64,000 nt of DNA from Paulinella micropora. Its lineage: Eukaryota > Cercozoa > Imbricatea > Euglyphida > Paulinellidae. The DNA lies in contig WBZZ01003910.1 in the NCBI GenBank assembly GCA_019918135.1, positions 47,501 through 111,500 of the forward strand, given 5' to 3'. A program made the position numbers and the translations under genes. This document shows, piece after piece, positions 42,628-51,839 of this stretch (within the stretch, counting starts at the first letter, position 1; every line of letters starts with the position of its first letter). Under the pieces are notes generated by a model. It ran no database searches. It was given only the letters and a program-made list of their open reading frames with translations, and had not been told where the DNA came from.

Positions 42628-43165
42628 ATGGAGAAGAAATGCGCTGACGCGGATTGCGACAACCAGGTGTTCAAGAAAGTCGTGCTTGTCGGCGCCGGTG
42701 GCGGCGGGGATTTCCAGGGCGTGCTTGCACTTGCGATTGCCGCCTACAAGGTTTATGCGGCCAGAAAGAAACAAGCTCTTGGACAGAGCCCGGGACAACG
42801 CACGTACTACCCCGTGACCGCCGGCTATTTCTGGGCTGCTGATGGCTACAAGAAAGCCATGGAAAACATGGTTGATCCTAAAAAGAACAGGAGGCCTAGC
42901 GACTCGCGGCCTCCGCTGACTGAGGCTGAAGCAAAAAAGTGGTTCAAAGCCCTGCGAATTGAGACAAACGTGCTGCAGAGCAACCAGGCGTTCGAGGTCC
43001 CCGGAGTCGGCGTCGGTGCTTTTACAGACGGCCTGGACGACGGTCTCCTGGCCAAGCTAGCGCCCAACAAAGAGGGTCGCGCAGACGAAGCAGAAGCGAC
43101 GAATGGAGAAGGTGAAGAATTGGTTGTCATAGCCTGCGGAGCGGTGTATAAAGTAAAAGCAGAAG
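42628..43165 (+). pseudogene. Unrecognised GC-block gene truncated by fibre junction
   Basis: ATG 42628 gives MEKKCADADCDNQVFKKVVL, then VLVGAGGGGDFQGVLALAIA and a lysine-rich helical body (PLTEAEAKKWFKALRIETNV). Coding-like GC-rich sequence ends at about 43165, after which the same strand reads as fibre in a different frame; the formal stop at 43188 is inside fibre sequence. So the 3' end of this gene was lost at the rearrangement. GGGGDFQG is a glycine loop but not a convincing nucleotide-binding motif. Only its first 122 bases are present in copy 2. Confidence 0.6.
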
Positions 43166-44120
43166 CGGGGCTACAAAGGCTATATTGACACACTAGACGG
43201 GCAGAATGTGAAATTAACGGGAACACAAACAATAGCAGGAACAAAGGAATTTAGCGGAATATTAGCAACTTCATTAGGTGTCCCGTGTATAATAGGAAGG
43301 AATTCAAAAGGCACAGGTGCGACAGGGGGCTTAGAGTTATACGGCACAGAAGGCAATATGAATGGCCCACACATACAAGCATTCGTTAATACATCTGTTT
43401 ATCTCACATTCCAATTATTGAATTATAGTCAAGACAACATTTCTTTAAATTTTGATAGTTGTTGGGATGGTTCGAATTGGAAATCAAGCGACCCAGGCTC
43501 AAATTTTTCAATATTAAAAGGAAATGACAAACTCACCTTTAACTACAAATCAGGAGTAGCACAGGCAGGAAACATAACTTGGTCTGAGGCGATGAACATA
43601 AGTAATGCGGGTGTGATATCAGCGAATGCTGGTATGAAAATAGGAATTCAAGCACAAACAGACGGGACGAATGCGAGAGGAATATTTATTTGGGATACGG
43701 GTGATTCAGCATGGGGAATTTATATGTCTCAGTCTGGAGCAAATAAATCATTAAGTGGAGGAACAGCACCAGCAGGAGGAGTAGGCGGAGGATTAACTTC
43801 TTATGCTATTAGATTTAAAGTGAATAATTCTTCAACGAGTGGGTTCATATGGGAGAATAGTTCAAATACTGCTTTAATGTCTTTGAAAGCAAGCGATGGT
43901 CAATTATGGGTATTGTCTAATCCAATATTCAGACAGGAGAAAAAAAGAAGATATAAAGGAATGCTTAGGCTTAGATTTTATTAATAAGTTAAATCCAGTC
44001 TGCTATCGCATGATTGACGACAACAAAAAACAAAGAACGGGTTTGATAGCACAGGAATTAGAAATCGTATTAACAGAAATGGATATGCTAGATTTTGGCG
44101 GTTTTATAAAAGAAACAATT
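43166..44120 (+). pseudogene. Fibre gene B, central part with start of S74 chaperone domain
   Basis: Sequence from about 43166 reads GYIDTLDGQNVKLTGTQTIA then GTKEFSGILATSLG, the usual fibre continuation of the fragment that ends at 18319. A beta-rich stretch with repeated SNAGVISANAGMKIG-type words follows. Near 43930 two bases appear lost, then the S74 intramolecular chaperone begins: SDRRKKEDIKECLGLDFINK, NPVCYRMIDDNKKQRTGLIA and QELEIVLTEM. The domain is cut at 44120 by the transposon and resumes at 50275. S74 domains help fibre trimers fold and then cleave themselves off. Confidence 0.8.
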
Positions 44121-44148
44121 ATGACGGAGACTTATGGAGTAGGGGCCG
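44121..44148 (+). repeat. Transposon left terminal inverted repeat
   Basis: Begins ATGACGGAGACTTATGGAGT and is the exact reverse complement of 50249-50276. Confidence 0.9.
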
Positions 44149-44320
44149 GTTGGTCGTAGGTTGTAGAGACTGCTGCACTATGTGCAGTTGTGCCGGATGA
44201 TCTTAAATGTTGATATTAATTGATTATTAAGTAATATAATTGCTTTTTTCTTAATATTACTACTTTGAATGCTAGTTAGAGCTTGCAATCTCATCGTGCT
44301 CACATGCAAAAATATTAAGT

Positions 44321-44592
44321 CAACCCGCAGTCCGGACCTGTATAACTAAATGGGTAAGTTGATGTAATATGAATTACTATGCATAATTATATGCAAATAC
44401 TGCATTAAAACGCACAAAAAGTGAAAAAGTGAGGTTCAATTCCAGTAGATGACCACAGAGAGCATCTACTGGAATTGCATCTCAGCAACCCGCAGTCCGC
44501 ACCTGTATAACTAAATGCGTAAGTTGATGTAATTGTAGTATGAATTACTATGCATAATTATATGCAAATACTGCATTAAAACGCACAAAAAG
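44321..44592. repeat. Subterminal direct repeats and a hairpin
   Basis: Two near-identical units of about 100 bases (44321-44421 and 44486-44592; period about 165) start CAACCCGCAGTCC and end CGCACAAAAAG. Between them is a perfect 14-base inverted repeat, AATTCCAGTAGATG (44439-44452) and its complement (44463-44476). Such subterminal repeats often bind transposase. Confidence 0.75.
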
Positions 44593-44705
44593 AAACTTTA
44601 AATGAGAAAAACAAAGTTTTCCAGATAAATCTGGAACTTCTGCCACTTGGCAGGTAATAGAAAGGCTTTGTCTGCAGCAACCTAAGTTAATCATGCTATA
44701 GAATT

Positions 44706-46433
44706 TTACACCCGCCCATTAGCAAGGAAGCTGATAAAATTGGTGGTTTGCTGCGATTGCGTTGCTAGAAAAGCTGAAAGAGCATTATTTCCAGCACCGT
44801 GGGGCTGGTAGCACACATAGCACCTGCAGTTAGCAGGATGAGGCATGGCAGGAAATGCCCCTCTGCACCGCGGGCACGCACACCCGTCACCGTGCTGGAG
44901 GCAGACAAGGCACCTGCACGTGGGTGCATGCTGATAACGAAAGGGAGCGCGCTTCGGACCGCATTTGAAACACTTACATCCTTCACCATGCTTGGGCTCG
45001 ACTTCATTTACCTCGCAATCAGGGCATTCACAGCCCTCACCATGCGCAAAGCATTCGGCGCACTTACATCCTTGCCCATGACGCTGCACTCGCTGCGGCT
45101 GCTGGCTGCCCTTGCGCTGCTTGTGGCCCTTGCGCTGCTTGTGGCCCTTGCGCTGCTTGCGGCCCTTGCGACCCTTCGCAGGCTTCGGCTCCTCCTCCTC
45201 CTCCTCCTCCTCCTCCTCCGACTCCGTCTCTAGCTTAGACTTTTTCTGCTGCGGTTGCTTCTTTTCTGGCTTCTTTGCTGCAGGCGTCGGCTTGTGCGTC
45301 GACGCAGGCGTCGGGACAGGCGTCGGGACAGGCGGCGACTTTACTTCCATCACGTCGGCTTCCATGGCACGCATGAAGGCACAGGGAGGACACTTGCAGC
45401 CAGGCTTGTGGTGCGAGTTGCCTCCGCCACCCTTCTTGCTAGGCTTGGTTGGTTTCGGAGTCGCTGTGGTTGGCTTCGGATTCGCTGGGCTTGGCTTGGG
45501 ATGTGCTGGAGGACCCACATCCAACCATTTCAGTTTCCCGTCCTGCAGTCAAAAAGAAAAGTGCTCACACATATTACTACTACACTCAACAGAAACGTAC
45601 CGCATCCACACCGACGGGGATTGACACCGGTTGTTTTCCCGCAGGATGGTTCTTCCAAAATCCCGGCCCGTAATCGGTCAATGGGAACATGCCGATGTAA
45701 AAATCTGCAACCAGTACCGGAATGGGAAACTTCCCCCCTCTTTTTTCGTCGGCATGGTGAAGACCACATTCTCTCCTGAAAATTCTGCAGCATGATCAAT
45801 CAAGCCGCCTCGTTGAGAAGCAGGAATGTTTCCTGCTAAAATTTGCTCGCGCTTGTTCATGTTCAGCTTCCATATCTTGCGCTTGAGCCTCAACGTGTGG
45901 GTGCCGGGGTTCGCTGCAATGATTTTGAACTGTTCGGGATCCGTGACCTCGTCGAACTCTTCGCCGAAAAATTCCAACCGTGGATTGTGATCCCCGTCAA
46001 ACCCGTTCAAGCGGAGGCCACTGGAACCAATGAAATCTCCAAGCTTGCCCCCATTGATGGGCATTGCATAAACCTTCACGCAATCAGCACCCAACTCCTT
46101 GCATTCTGCGCCCTCTTGCAGACGGCAGATCTTGAAAGATCTCGTTCTTGGAGGCCAGAACAAATGTTTTCCCAGAAGGAACGTACGTGTGTACGACGTT
46201 ATCTGGTACACTGTGCCATGCCTTGGCCTCTGCCTTGGGGGAAGGAAAATTCCAATACTTTGCAGTAACTTCTGGGGGATAATGCAATCCTGCAAGTTTT
46301 TCCAATTCGGTTCGCCGTTGGTTTTCAAAAAAATGCGTTGCCCCTGATCGTCCCTCTCCACCCGAAAATTTTGCATGCTCGAGACAACATGCTTGTCTAC
46401 TGAATCGTCACCTTTGGGCTTTCCAGAACTCAT
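44706..46433 (-). CDS. Transposon-encoded protein with seven C-x-C-x2-C knuckles, spliced
   Basis: ATG 46433 gives MSSGKPKGDDSVDKHVVSSM. Exon 1 runs to 45601 and ends at GTACGT; a 58-base intron (45600-45543) ends CTGCAG; exon 2 runs from 45542 to 44706. In exon 1 the coding frame breaks at a G run (46274-46278, five G against six in copy 2), again near 46130 and at a C run 45733-45738. With those allowed for, the text is continuous, for example ADFYIGMFPLTDYGPGFWKN into the exon join. Exon 2 has a Pro/Lys-rich linker, a Glu tract and seven knuckles such as GCKCPPC, GCECPDC and TCRCLVC, probably zinc-binding. Its function in transposition is unknown. Confidence 0.6.
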
Positions 46434-46436
46434 TTC

Positions 46437-46730
46437 TCAATTCACTAAGTGAGTGTTGGAGGGAAATTCGACTTGAACAAAAGACACACCGGTCGGAGGT
46501 GGAAAAAGTGGCTGAAATGCCACTTTTCCAGTGTGGATTCCCTTTTTTCCAACGTACAGGGGTGCACTCTCGTCGTCTTCAAGGCCACTACTTGTCTTCT
46601 GTGCTGTTTGACAGACGCCCTCGGTATGGTTGATATGATATGTGCTATATGACGTTTGATTTATGACATCTAGGGTGTCTGTCAAGTTTTTTGGACCTAG
46701 TTCTATCGGGAAAAAGTAAAAGTGCTGCAC
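46437..46730 (-). CDS. Small frame ending one codon before the knuckle gene
   Basis: 97 codons (MQHFYFFPIELGPKNLTDTL to SNTHLVN) end in TGA at 46439-46437. The next in-frame codons are Glu and then the ATG of the knuckle gene, so only one stop divides them. It may be the true N-terminus with a nonsense change or read-through, or a separate leader. The same arrangement is in copy 2. Confidence 0.45.
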   Translation of the reverse strand: MQHFYFFPIELGPKNLTDTLDVINQTSYSTYHINHTEGVCQTAQKTSSGLEDDESAPLYVGKKGIHTGKVAFQPLFPPPTGVSFVQVEFPSNTHLVN

Positions 46731-46919
46731 TTTGAAAAGGTCTCATGTTTTTCTTTTTTTTAAATGAAAACACGTTGCTCCACGACCACAGGCATGCTGG
46801 CATGTCTTCCCCGACCCCTGTGAAGCCGCTGGCAGTGCCTAGCGCGGCAGCAATAAGGCTTGCAAGGGCCAAAGCTTCCAAGTATGCGAAATATTATTAT
46901 ATAATATACCACTGCTAGA

Positions 46920-49755
46920 ATGGAGTTGGATATCAGCTCAACACTTGTTTCTCATGCCCTCACACTGTCAAACATGATTTTTTATGATAGAAAACATGAA
47001 TCCAACATATCAGGGCCTGCAGTATTTCCTGTTTGTGACAGGCTAACTGGCTACAGTGGGCATGAAGTGCAGCACTCACCTGGTGATCTACTAGACACTA
47101 CTACGCTAGTTGATGATGAATCCGAGCATTCCTCATGTTCGTCAACAGCAACTGACAGCACTCTATTCATGCATGGCTGTAGCACGTCAGCTGGTTCATG
47201 TTCAGACTCAGGGTGTCAGTCTAGTCAGTCTGCGGGATCGCGATCGTTTCAAAGACAGGGTGGACACTCAAGAAAGCGTATCGACGAGAGAACCGTTTCC
47301 GAACAGCATGCCAAGAGGCTCAAGAAGAGTAGGGAGTACCAGGCATGTAAACGGTCAGCTGCAGTAGTGGAGGCTGAGTTTCCTAGTGATGAAGAGCTGC
47401 AGGCCATGTTGCTCTCTGCGCAAGGGCGACAGAGATTTCCCAAAACCAGCGCCCTCCTAGAAACTAACAAGGCTCAGGCTGCAGCTGCTTCTGCTATTGG
47501 TGACATTGTTGCTGAATTGCCGGCTCGTTCTGCACACAAGCAAACAATTATCGGCAAGCTGAGGGGCAAGATGTCGGCGAAGGAGTTCCAGTCCTTCTTT
47601 ACTTCCGTCAGTGAGAGGTATGCACGCAAAGCACTCGCTGTGCTTTTCCCCAATATCTACAAGGCCATGGTCGCTGACGCAGGGTTTGTAGAGCGCCTGG
47701 TGTACGAACTGAAGGGCACCCAGTGGGTTGCTGATCATGCAAGAGCCTACACGTGCGGCGGTCGTTGTGGCAATGCATGCAATCATTTTTACAGGCCGCG
47801 AAATGAAGCATCCTTGTACAAGATCCTGAAAGAGGACAATATTACCTTCCGCTGCATTACGAAGACCGTTCCCTGCCGGTGGCATGATAACTGGGAAAGA
47901 TGGAAAGCCGAGCTCAAGCGTGAACAGGCAAAGCCAGAGGGCAAGCAGGACCTGAAGCTGATCCAGCGACTGAAGGCGAAGGTAGTGAGTTGCCAACGAC
48001 ACGATGAGCAGTACCAGGCGCAGCGCAGGTCGATATTTCTTGCCTGTGCACATCGCAGCCGCTGAGTTTATGTGTTGCATGCTACGCAGCTATATCCAGG
48101 CTAAGGTCGAGAGTTTGGAGGCTGGGTCCGGGGAGTGGGTCATTTACCAAGATTATTTATCTTGGTATTCTGAAACAGGCTGCAAGATGAATGATCTGCT
48201 CTTTACTGTAGTCACCCGCCGCGCCGACGGCCAGTTGCAATACGAGTACATCCACAACATCATGGTTGAGCACACTGGCGCAACCACCCGTTACTGCTGG
48301 GACTATCATCTGAGGAGCAAGGAAGATGGAGGAAGCGGGGAGATCTCTTCTTTTCCCGGCCCTGGTACTCGCACTGGCGATGGCGGCGGCGACTTTCAGA
48401 ACTATGAGTTCGTTTTTTCCGAGGCGCACTACTGGGAGAAGTATGGAGTGGATATCAGCACGGACATGCTGTGTGCATTTCATGCGTGGAACCCATGCGA
48501 CGGAGCAAAGAGGAAGTTTACCAAGGTCTTCACTAAAGACCAGGTCGAGCAAGGGCGCGGCTTCGCTCTTGTCGAGGAGTGGCTTGAGTCAGCGCAGGGA
48601 GCGGGATATGACAACAACCGGTTCTATGGTCACGACGCAGACGTGATCGAGAAGTGGGTGAAAGAGAACAAGGTTGAACCTCGCAAACTCAGTTCTTGGG
48701 GCCTTCGCAACTTGCGCTCGTTTCGTTACTCCAGGCCCACCCTCACTTCTGGCAAACAGTTCATTAGCGGTGTTGCCTTTGGTGCTTACGCTAGCGTTGC
48801 GCCCGACGCCGACCGCATTCTCCTTGACATGCGATCGGACGAAGTCGCTGGCGGCAAGAGGTGCGAGCCATGCACACAGCGGTTTAAGCAGCCCCATCCA
48901 TCGCACAAAGGCGTCGACAAATGCCCATCGAAGAATGGCCGAGGGGAGCGTGTGGCAGCGGTTCATGTGCAGTCTGGTGCAACTGCGGACCTGACGCGGG
49001 AGCAAAAGATTTCATACTTCAAGCGGCTCGCCTCCCAGCGTTCGGCAAACAAGAAGGCAAAGAAGAGCTTCAACGTTGGGCAATTGCGCAAACCGCGCCT
49101 AGCCGAGCTCTGTCAGCAGTTGGGGCTGTCCTCTGTCGGCACGGTACCAGAGTTGAAGGAAAGGCTCCAGGCGCACATGGCACAGCAGCCCAACAGCGTG
49201 TCACCCGAGGGCGCAGCAGCCGATAGCGAAGTGCCCGTCAGCAGGCTGCAGAATAAGAGCTTCAACGTTGGGAAATTGCGCAAACCGCGCCTAGTCGAGC
49301 TCTGTCAGCAGTTGGGGCTGTCATCTGTCGGCACGGTACCAGAGTTGAAGGAAAGGCTCAAGGCGCACATGGCACAGCAGCCCAACAGTGTGTCACCCGA
49401 GGGCGCAGCAGCCGACAGCGAAGTGCCCGTCAGCAGTGGAAAGAAAGGGGTGGAGAAGAGAGCTAGCAAGCAGGCTGCTACAATTAAACCTACTGCTTCT
49501 AATTCCTCGGGCGCGGCCGCAGCAGCTTCTACCAGACAGCCTCGCTCCAAGGCGGCGAAGGTAGACTCATATGCTGAAAGCGACGCAGAAGATGATGAAG
49601 GGAGCGAGTACGAAGAGCCCGCAACGCGCTGGATGTGCGCGTATTGTAATTATCCAAATCCATTAGGTCCAGGTGATCAGGAATTCGCAGGATGCATTAA
49701 CTGCGGTGGCTTGGCTTCATCTGATGATGAATCAGATCTGGAGGAGGATGAGTGA
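46920..49755 (+). CDS. Transposase-like protein with two SAP domains and a C-terminal zinc ribbon, copy 1
   Basis: Frame 1 (46920-48065) begins MELDISSTLVSHALTLSNMI and has a Cys/His region (YTCGGRCGNACNHF, then CITKTVPCRWHDNWERW). Frame 2 (to 49755) carries on from about 48010 with EWVIYQDYLSWYSETGCKMN, TGDGGGDFQNYEFVFSEAHY and FHAWNPCDGAKRKFTKVFTK. These three Asp-bearing motifs resemble the acidic triad region of a broad group of protist transposase-like proteins. Two SAP repeats (LRKPRLAELCQQLGLSSVGT, LRKPRLVELCQQLGLSSVGT) and RWMCAYCNYPN with a second CxxC follow. The frames meet near 48000; GTAGTGAGT there suggests an intron, but no acceptor fits the phase, so a frameshift is equally possible. 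SAP domains bind AT-rich DNA. Confidence 0.6.
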
Positions 49756-50248
49756 GTGGGCGTGGTTTTTTTTTTATTTTTAGCAGCTGAATGAGGCCAA
49801 TCATGTTGAAAGTCCTTAGAAATGTAGCTGCTTGAGATGCTGACACTGTGTCTTTGCACCGGCACTGCAGGACTTTGAATTATTGCATGTTGTCACTAGC
49901 TTAGCGTACTTGTACTGGCGAGTGGCTGGCGGGTGCCACCAGGACCAGAAAAAAATAATTAGTGGCAACAAAAGCTGAATTCAATTAAATCTGCATCGAA
50001 ATCGTGTTTGTATCGTTTGTACTTACGCGCTGATAGCAGGTAACATGTAGCACGTGCACTTTGCAAGTACCGGTGCAGGCCGCTATCTGCTATGGTCTGC
50101 ATGCTCATCTACGCACCTTAATAATAGTTCAAACATTGTTTTTTTGCATTAAAATACAATATTACAGCTTTAAACAGTGTTCTACGTCATTATTTTAATA
50201 TTTGAAACTTTGCATGCAAAAAAAGTTTCCCTACGACCGGACCCGGGG
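49756..50248. other. Transposon 3' non-coding region
   Basis: AT-rich, no gene. It leads to the right terminal inverted repeat and holds the 3' end of the transposase gene. Confidence 0.6.
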
Positions 50249-50276
50249 CGGCCCCTACTCCATAAGTCTCCGTCAT
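50249..50276 (-). repeat. Transposon right terminal inverted repeat
   Basis: Reverse complement of 44121-44148 over 28 bases. The fibre reading frame resumes at the ATG 50275-50277. Confidence 0.9.
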
Positions 50277-50541
50277 GGTTCCGTGTCCAAAGCAAAGAAA
50301 AGAATGCGAATTGAAGGGTGTGAGTGTTAATCCAGAAGATGTTAAATGTGTTGATAGTGGTGATGTCGGTTATGGTATAGGTTATTCCGAGTTTATCGCC
50401 CCGTTAATTAAGGCCGTTCAACAATTATCGGAAAAGATAGTTAATTTAGAAAAAGAAAATAAAACTTTACTTAATATATTACAAGACCAAGCAAACCAAT
50501 TAGCAGAAATCCGAGCAGTCGTTTTCCCTAATGCCCCCTAG
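50275..50541 (+). CDS. Fibre gene B, C-terminal part of S74 domain, copy 1
   Basis: This frame starts at the transposon border and continues the S74 domain: SVNPEDVKCVDSGDVGYGIG, then YSEFIAPLIKAVQQLSEKI and a final coiled coil. GYxxxYSEFIAPLIKAVQ is the usual end of S74 chaperones. By itself it is only a fragment; it is in frame with 43.9-44.12 kb if the transposon is removed. It overlaps the start of the next gene by 11 bases. Confidence 0.8.
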   Translation: MVPCPKQRKECELKGVSVNPEDVKCVDSGDVGYGIGYSEFIAPLIKAVQQLSEKIVNLEKENKTLLNILQDQANQLAEIRAVVFPNAP

Positions 50542-50875
50542 ATTACACCCACCACCACCAGTCATAGAAATAGATGGCGAACTAACACCAGAGTTGAAAA
50601 ATAGAGTTTTGGACATCTCGCTGAAGAATGAAGAAAAAAATGTAGAGCACGAATTGGAAGATAACTGGAATTGTCGTTGTATAAAAAACAGACCGACTGA
50701 CAGCCGACTTATTAAGTATCTGTTTCAAATGGGTATCATTATCGCTATTATAACCCTTTGTATCGTGAGGTTGTCTGAAAAGAACTTACCGTGCGAGACA
50801 GCCAACACTTATGTAGGTATTTTAACACTATTGATTGGAATATGCCTTCCATCACCTTCTTCAAGTAAGAAATGA
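50531..50875 (+). CDS. Two-membrane-segment protein of the virus-like element, copy 1
   Basis: 114 residues. A proline-rich start (MPPRLHPPPPVIEIDGELTP) and a charged region precede two hydrophobic helices, at about 66-84 (FQMGIIIAIITLCIVRL) and 95-110 (VGILTLLIGICLPSPS). A short protein with two helices ending in LPSPSS next to the fibre and capsid genes is common in Polinton-like viruses and virophages, where it may be a virion membrane protein. The gene is intact and tightly packed behind the fibre. Confidence 0.65.
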   Translation: MPPRLHPPPPVIEIDGELTPELKNRVLDISLKNEEKNVEHELEDNWNCRCIKNRPTDSRLIKYLFQMGIIIAIITLCIVRLSEKNLPCETANTYVGILTLLIGICLPSPSSSKK

Positions 50876-50928
50876 AAGGGGATACCCCTTTCGAACCCCA
50901 CTGCAGGGTTGTAGGGGCTTGCCCCTAC
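50874..50928. terminator. Pair of GC hairpins between convergent genes, copy 1
   Basis: Perfect stems GAAAGGGG-ATA-CCCCTTTC (50874-50892) and GTAGGGGC-TT-GCCCCTAC (50911-50928), with a smaller AACCC/GGGTT stem between. They fill the 52 bases between convergent genes, so they probably form a two-way transcription end. Confidence 0.6.
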
Positions 50929-51167
50929 TAGCATTCATATAGTTGAGTTTTATACCAAGAAGCATCACTACCTGAGCACATTAAAGGAATGGCTTCATCA
51001 AAACTGACACAATCACTCATAGGTTTATACACACATTTAAATTTGGTTTCTATTCCTTTTTGAATACACCACACACAACTCTCATTCTTTTTTTCGCTTA
51101 CCCGCGAGTAAAAGTCGCAGGCGGTCCGACCTAACACAGAGCACACAAATAATAATATTAATAACAT
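50928..51167 (-). CDS. Small secreted cysteine-rich protein, copy 1
   Basis: 79 residues with a signal peptide (MLLILLFVCSVLGRTAC) and about seven further cysteines, including CVWCIQKG and the C-terminal Cys. It lies opposite in direction to its neighbours. No family was recognised. Disulfide-bonded secreted or virion-surface protein is the simplest reading. Confidence 0.6.
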   Translation of the reverse strand: MLLILLFVCSVLGRTACDFYSRVSEKKNESCVWCIQKGIETKFKCVYKPMSDCVSFDEAIPLMCSGSDASWYKTQLYEC

Positions 51168-51192
51168 AATATATTATACACAATAATATTAT

Positions 51193-51236
51193 AGGAACCT
51201 TTTTTGAAAAAAAAGCTTCACCAAAAAAGTCGGGTC
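51193..51236 (+). promoter_or_regulatory. 44-base intergenic motif of the virus-like element, copy 1
   Basis: Starts AGGAACCTTTTTTGAAAAAA, continues with GCTTCACC and ends AAAAAAGTCGGGTC two bases before an ATG. The T-run/A-run can pair. The same motif precedes 62449 and 63751, and related words precede 16972 and the integrase. It is likely a late-type promoter or a leader. Confidence 0.65.
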
Positions 51237-51237
51237 A

Positions 51238-51477
51238 ATGAGTGAATTCAAATACCAAAAGATTATTTTTCTGAGTAATGATTTTCCAGGAGGGGTTAGT
51301 GGTAGCAAGACATTTGACAAAACCATTCAATTGAGCTTTACCCCAACTAGAATGAATGTTAAGTTTATCCACTATATGAATGACGTGACGGAGACGAAAA
51401 CAAAAATCCTTTATATGGACCGCATTAGAATTATTGGCACATTCGCCGACAGCAACACAGCCAACATTTCCAATCTT
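51238..51477 (+). pseudogene. Unknown capsid-side protein truncated by the duplication junction
   Basis: The first 80 codons (MSEFKYQKIIFLSNDFPGGV...) equal the start of the complete gene at 62449. After TTTCCAATCTT at 51477 the sequence switches to segment X, ending the frame at 51498. Confidence 0.85.
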
Positions 51478-51839
51478 CGTCCATACCTAAATGGTTAGAC
51501 AGGTTTACTCGCAAGAGACACGGCCGGAACTTTACGTGCCAACCACGTTTTTTTTTCTTTTTGAATTCAGAGGTATATTTCTTTTGGGGTCATGTTGTAC
51601 TTTATGTTTCTATATTAAGGCTCCTCCTGAAGAAGAAGGCAGAGCCAAAAAAGTGGGGGTGGTTGGTGTGGGGGAAAGAACAGTAAGAAAAAGGGAGAGA
51701 GGGGGACGGGGGTAGAGAAGGTCTACACAAAATGAAAAAAACCCCTGGGATGTTTTGGCTTGCTTTGTTGTTTTTTTTTCTTTGTTGTTGTCTGCACAGA
51801 ACTGGAGTCACGACACAAAATCATGTACCGACTCAGATC

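Larger units (their letters stand above)
37031..42749. repeat. Duplicated segment X, copy 1
   Basis: The sequence from 37031 matches 51478 onward with scattered substitutions and small indels to 42749 (57214 in copy 2). It spans the TG repeat, the cysteine-rich gene, two F-box/LRR genes and the start of the gene at 42628. It forms the left part of a tandemly duplicated unit ending at 51477. Confidence 0.95.
44121..50276. mobile_element. DNA transposon of about 6.15 kb inserted in the S74 fibre domain
   Basis: Ends 44121-44148 and 50249-50276 are exact 28-base inverted repeats, with further similarity inside (GGTCGTAGG on both sides after a gap). AT is present at both borders and may be the target duplication. 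Removing 44123-50274 joins ...ETIM to VPCPKQ in frame and restores a continuous S74 domain, which fixes the borders. Inside are a spliced minus-strand cysteine-knuckle gene, a small minus-strand frame and a plus-strand transposase-like gene. Subterminal 100-bp direct repeats lie near the left end. The superfamily was not recognised; the short duplication argues against hAT, Mutator and P types. Confidence 0.85.
46141..51477. repeat. Duplicated segment Y, copy 1
   Basis: Matches 57348-62688 with few differences. It holds the right two thirds of the transposon and the virus-like genes up to the middle of the frame at 51238. Confidence 0.95.
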
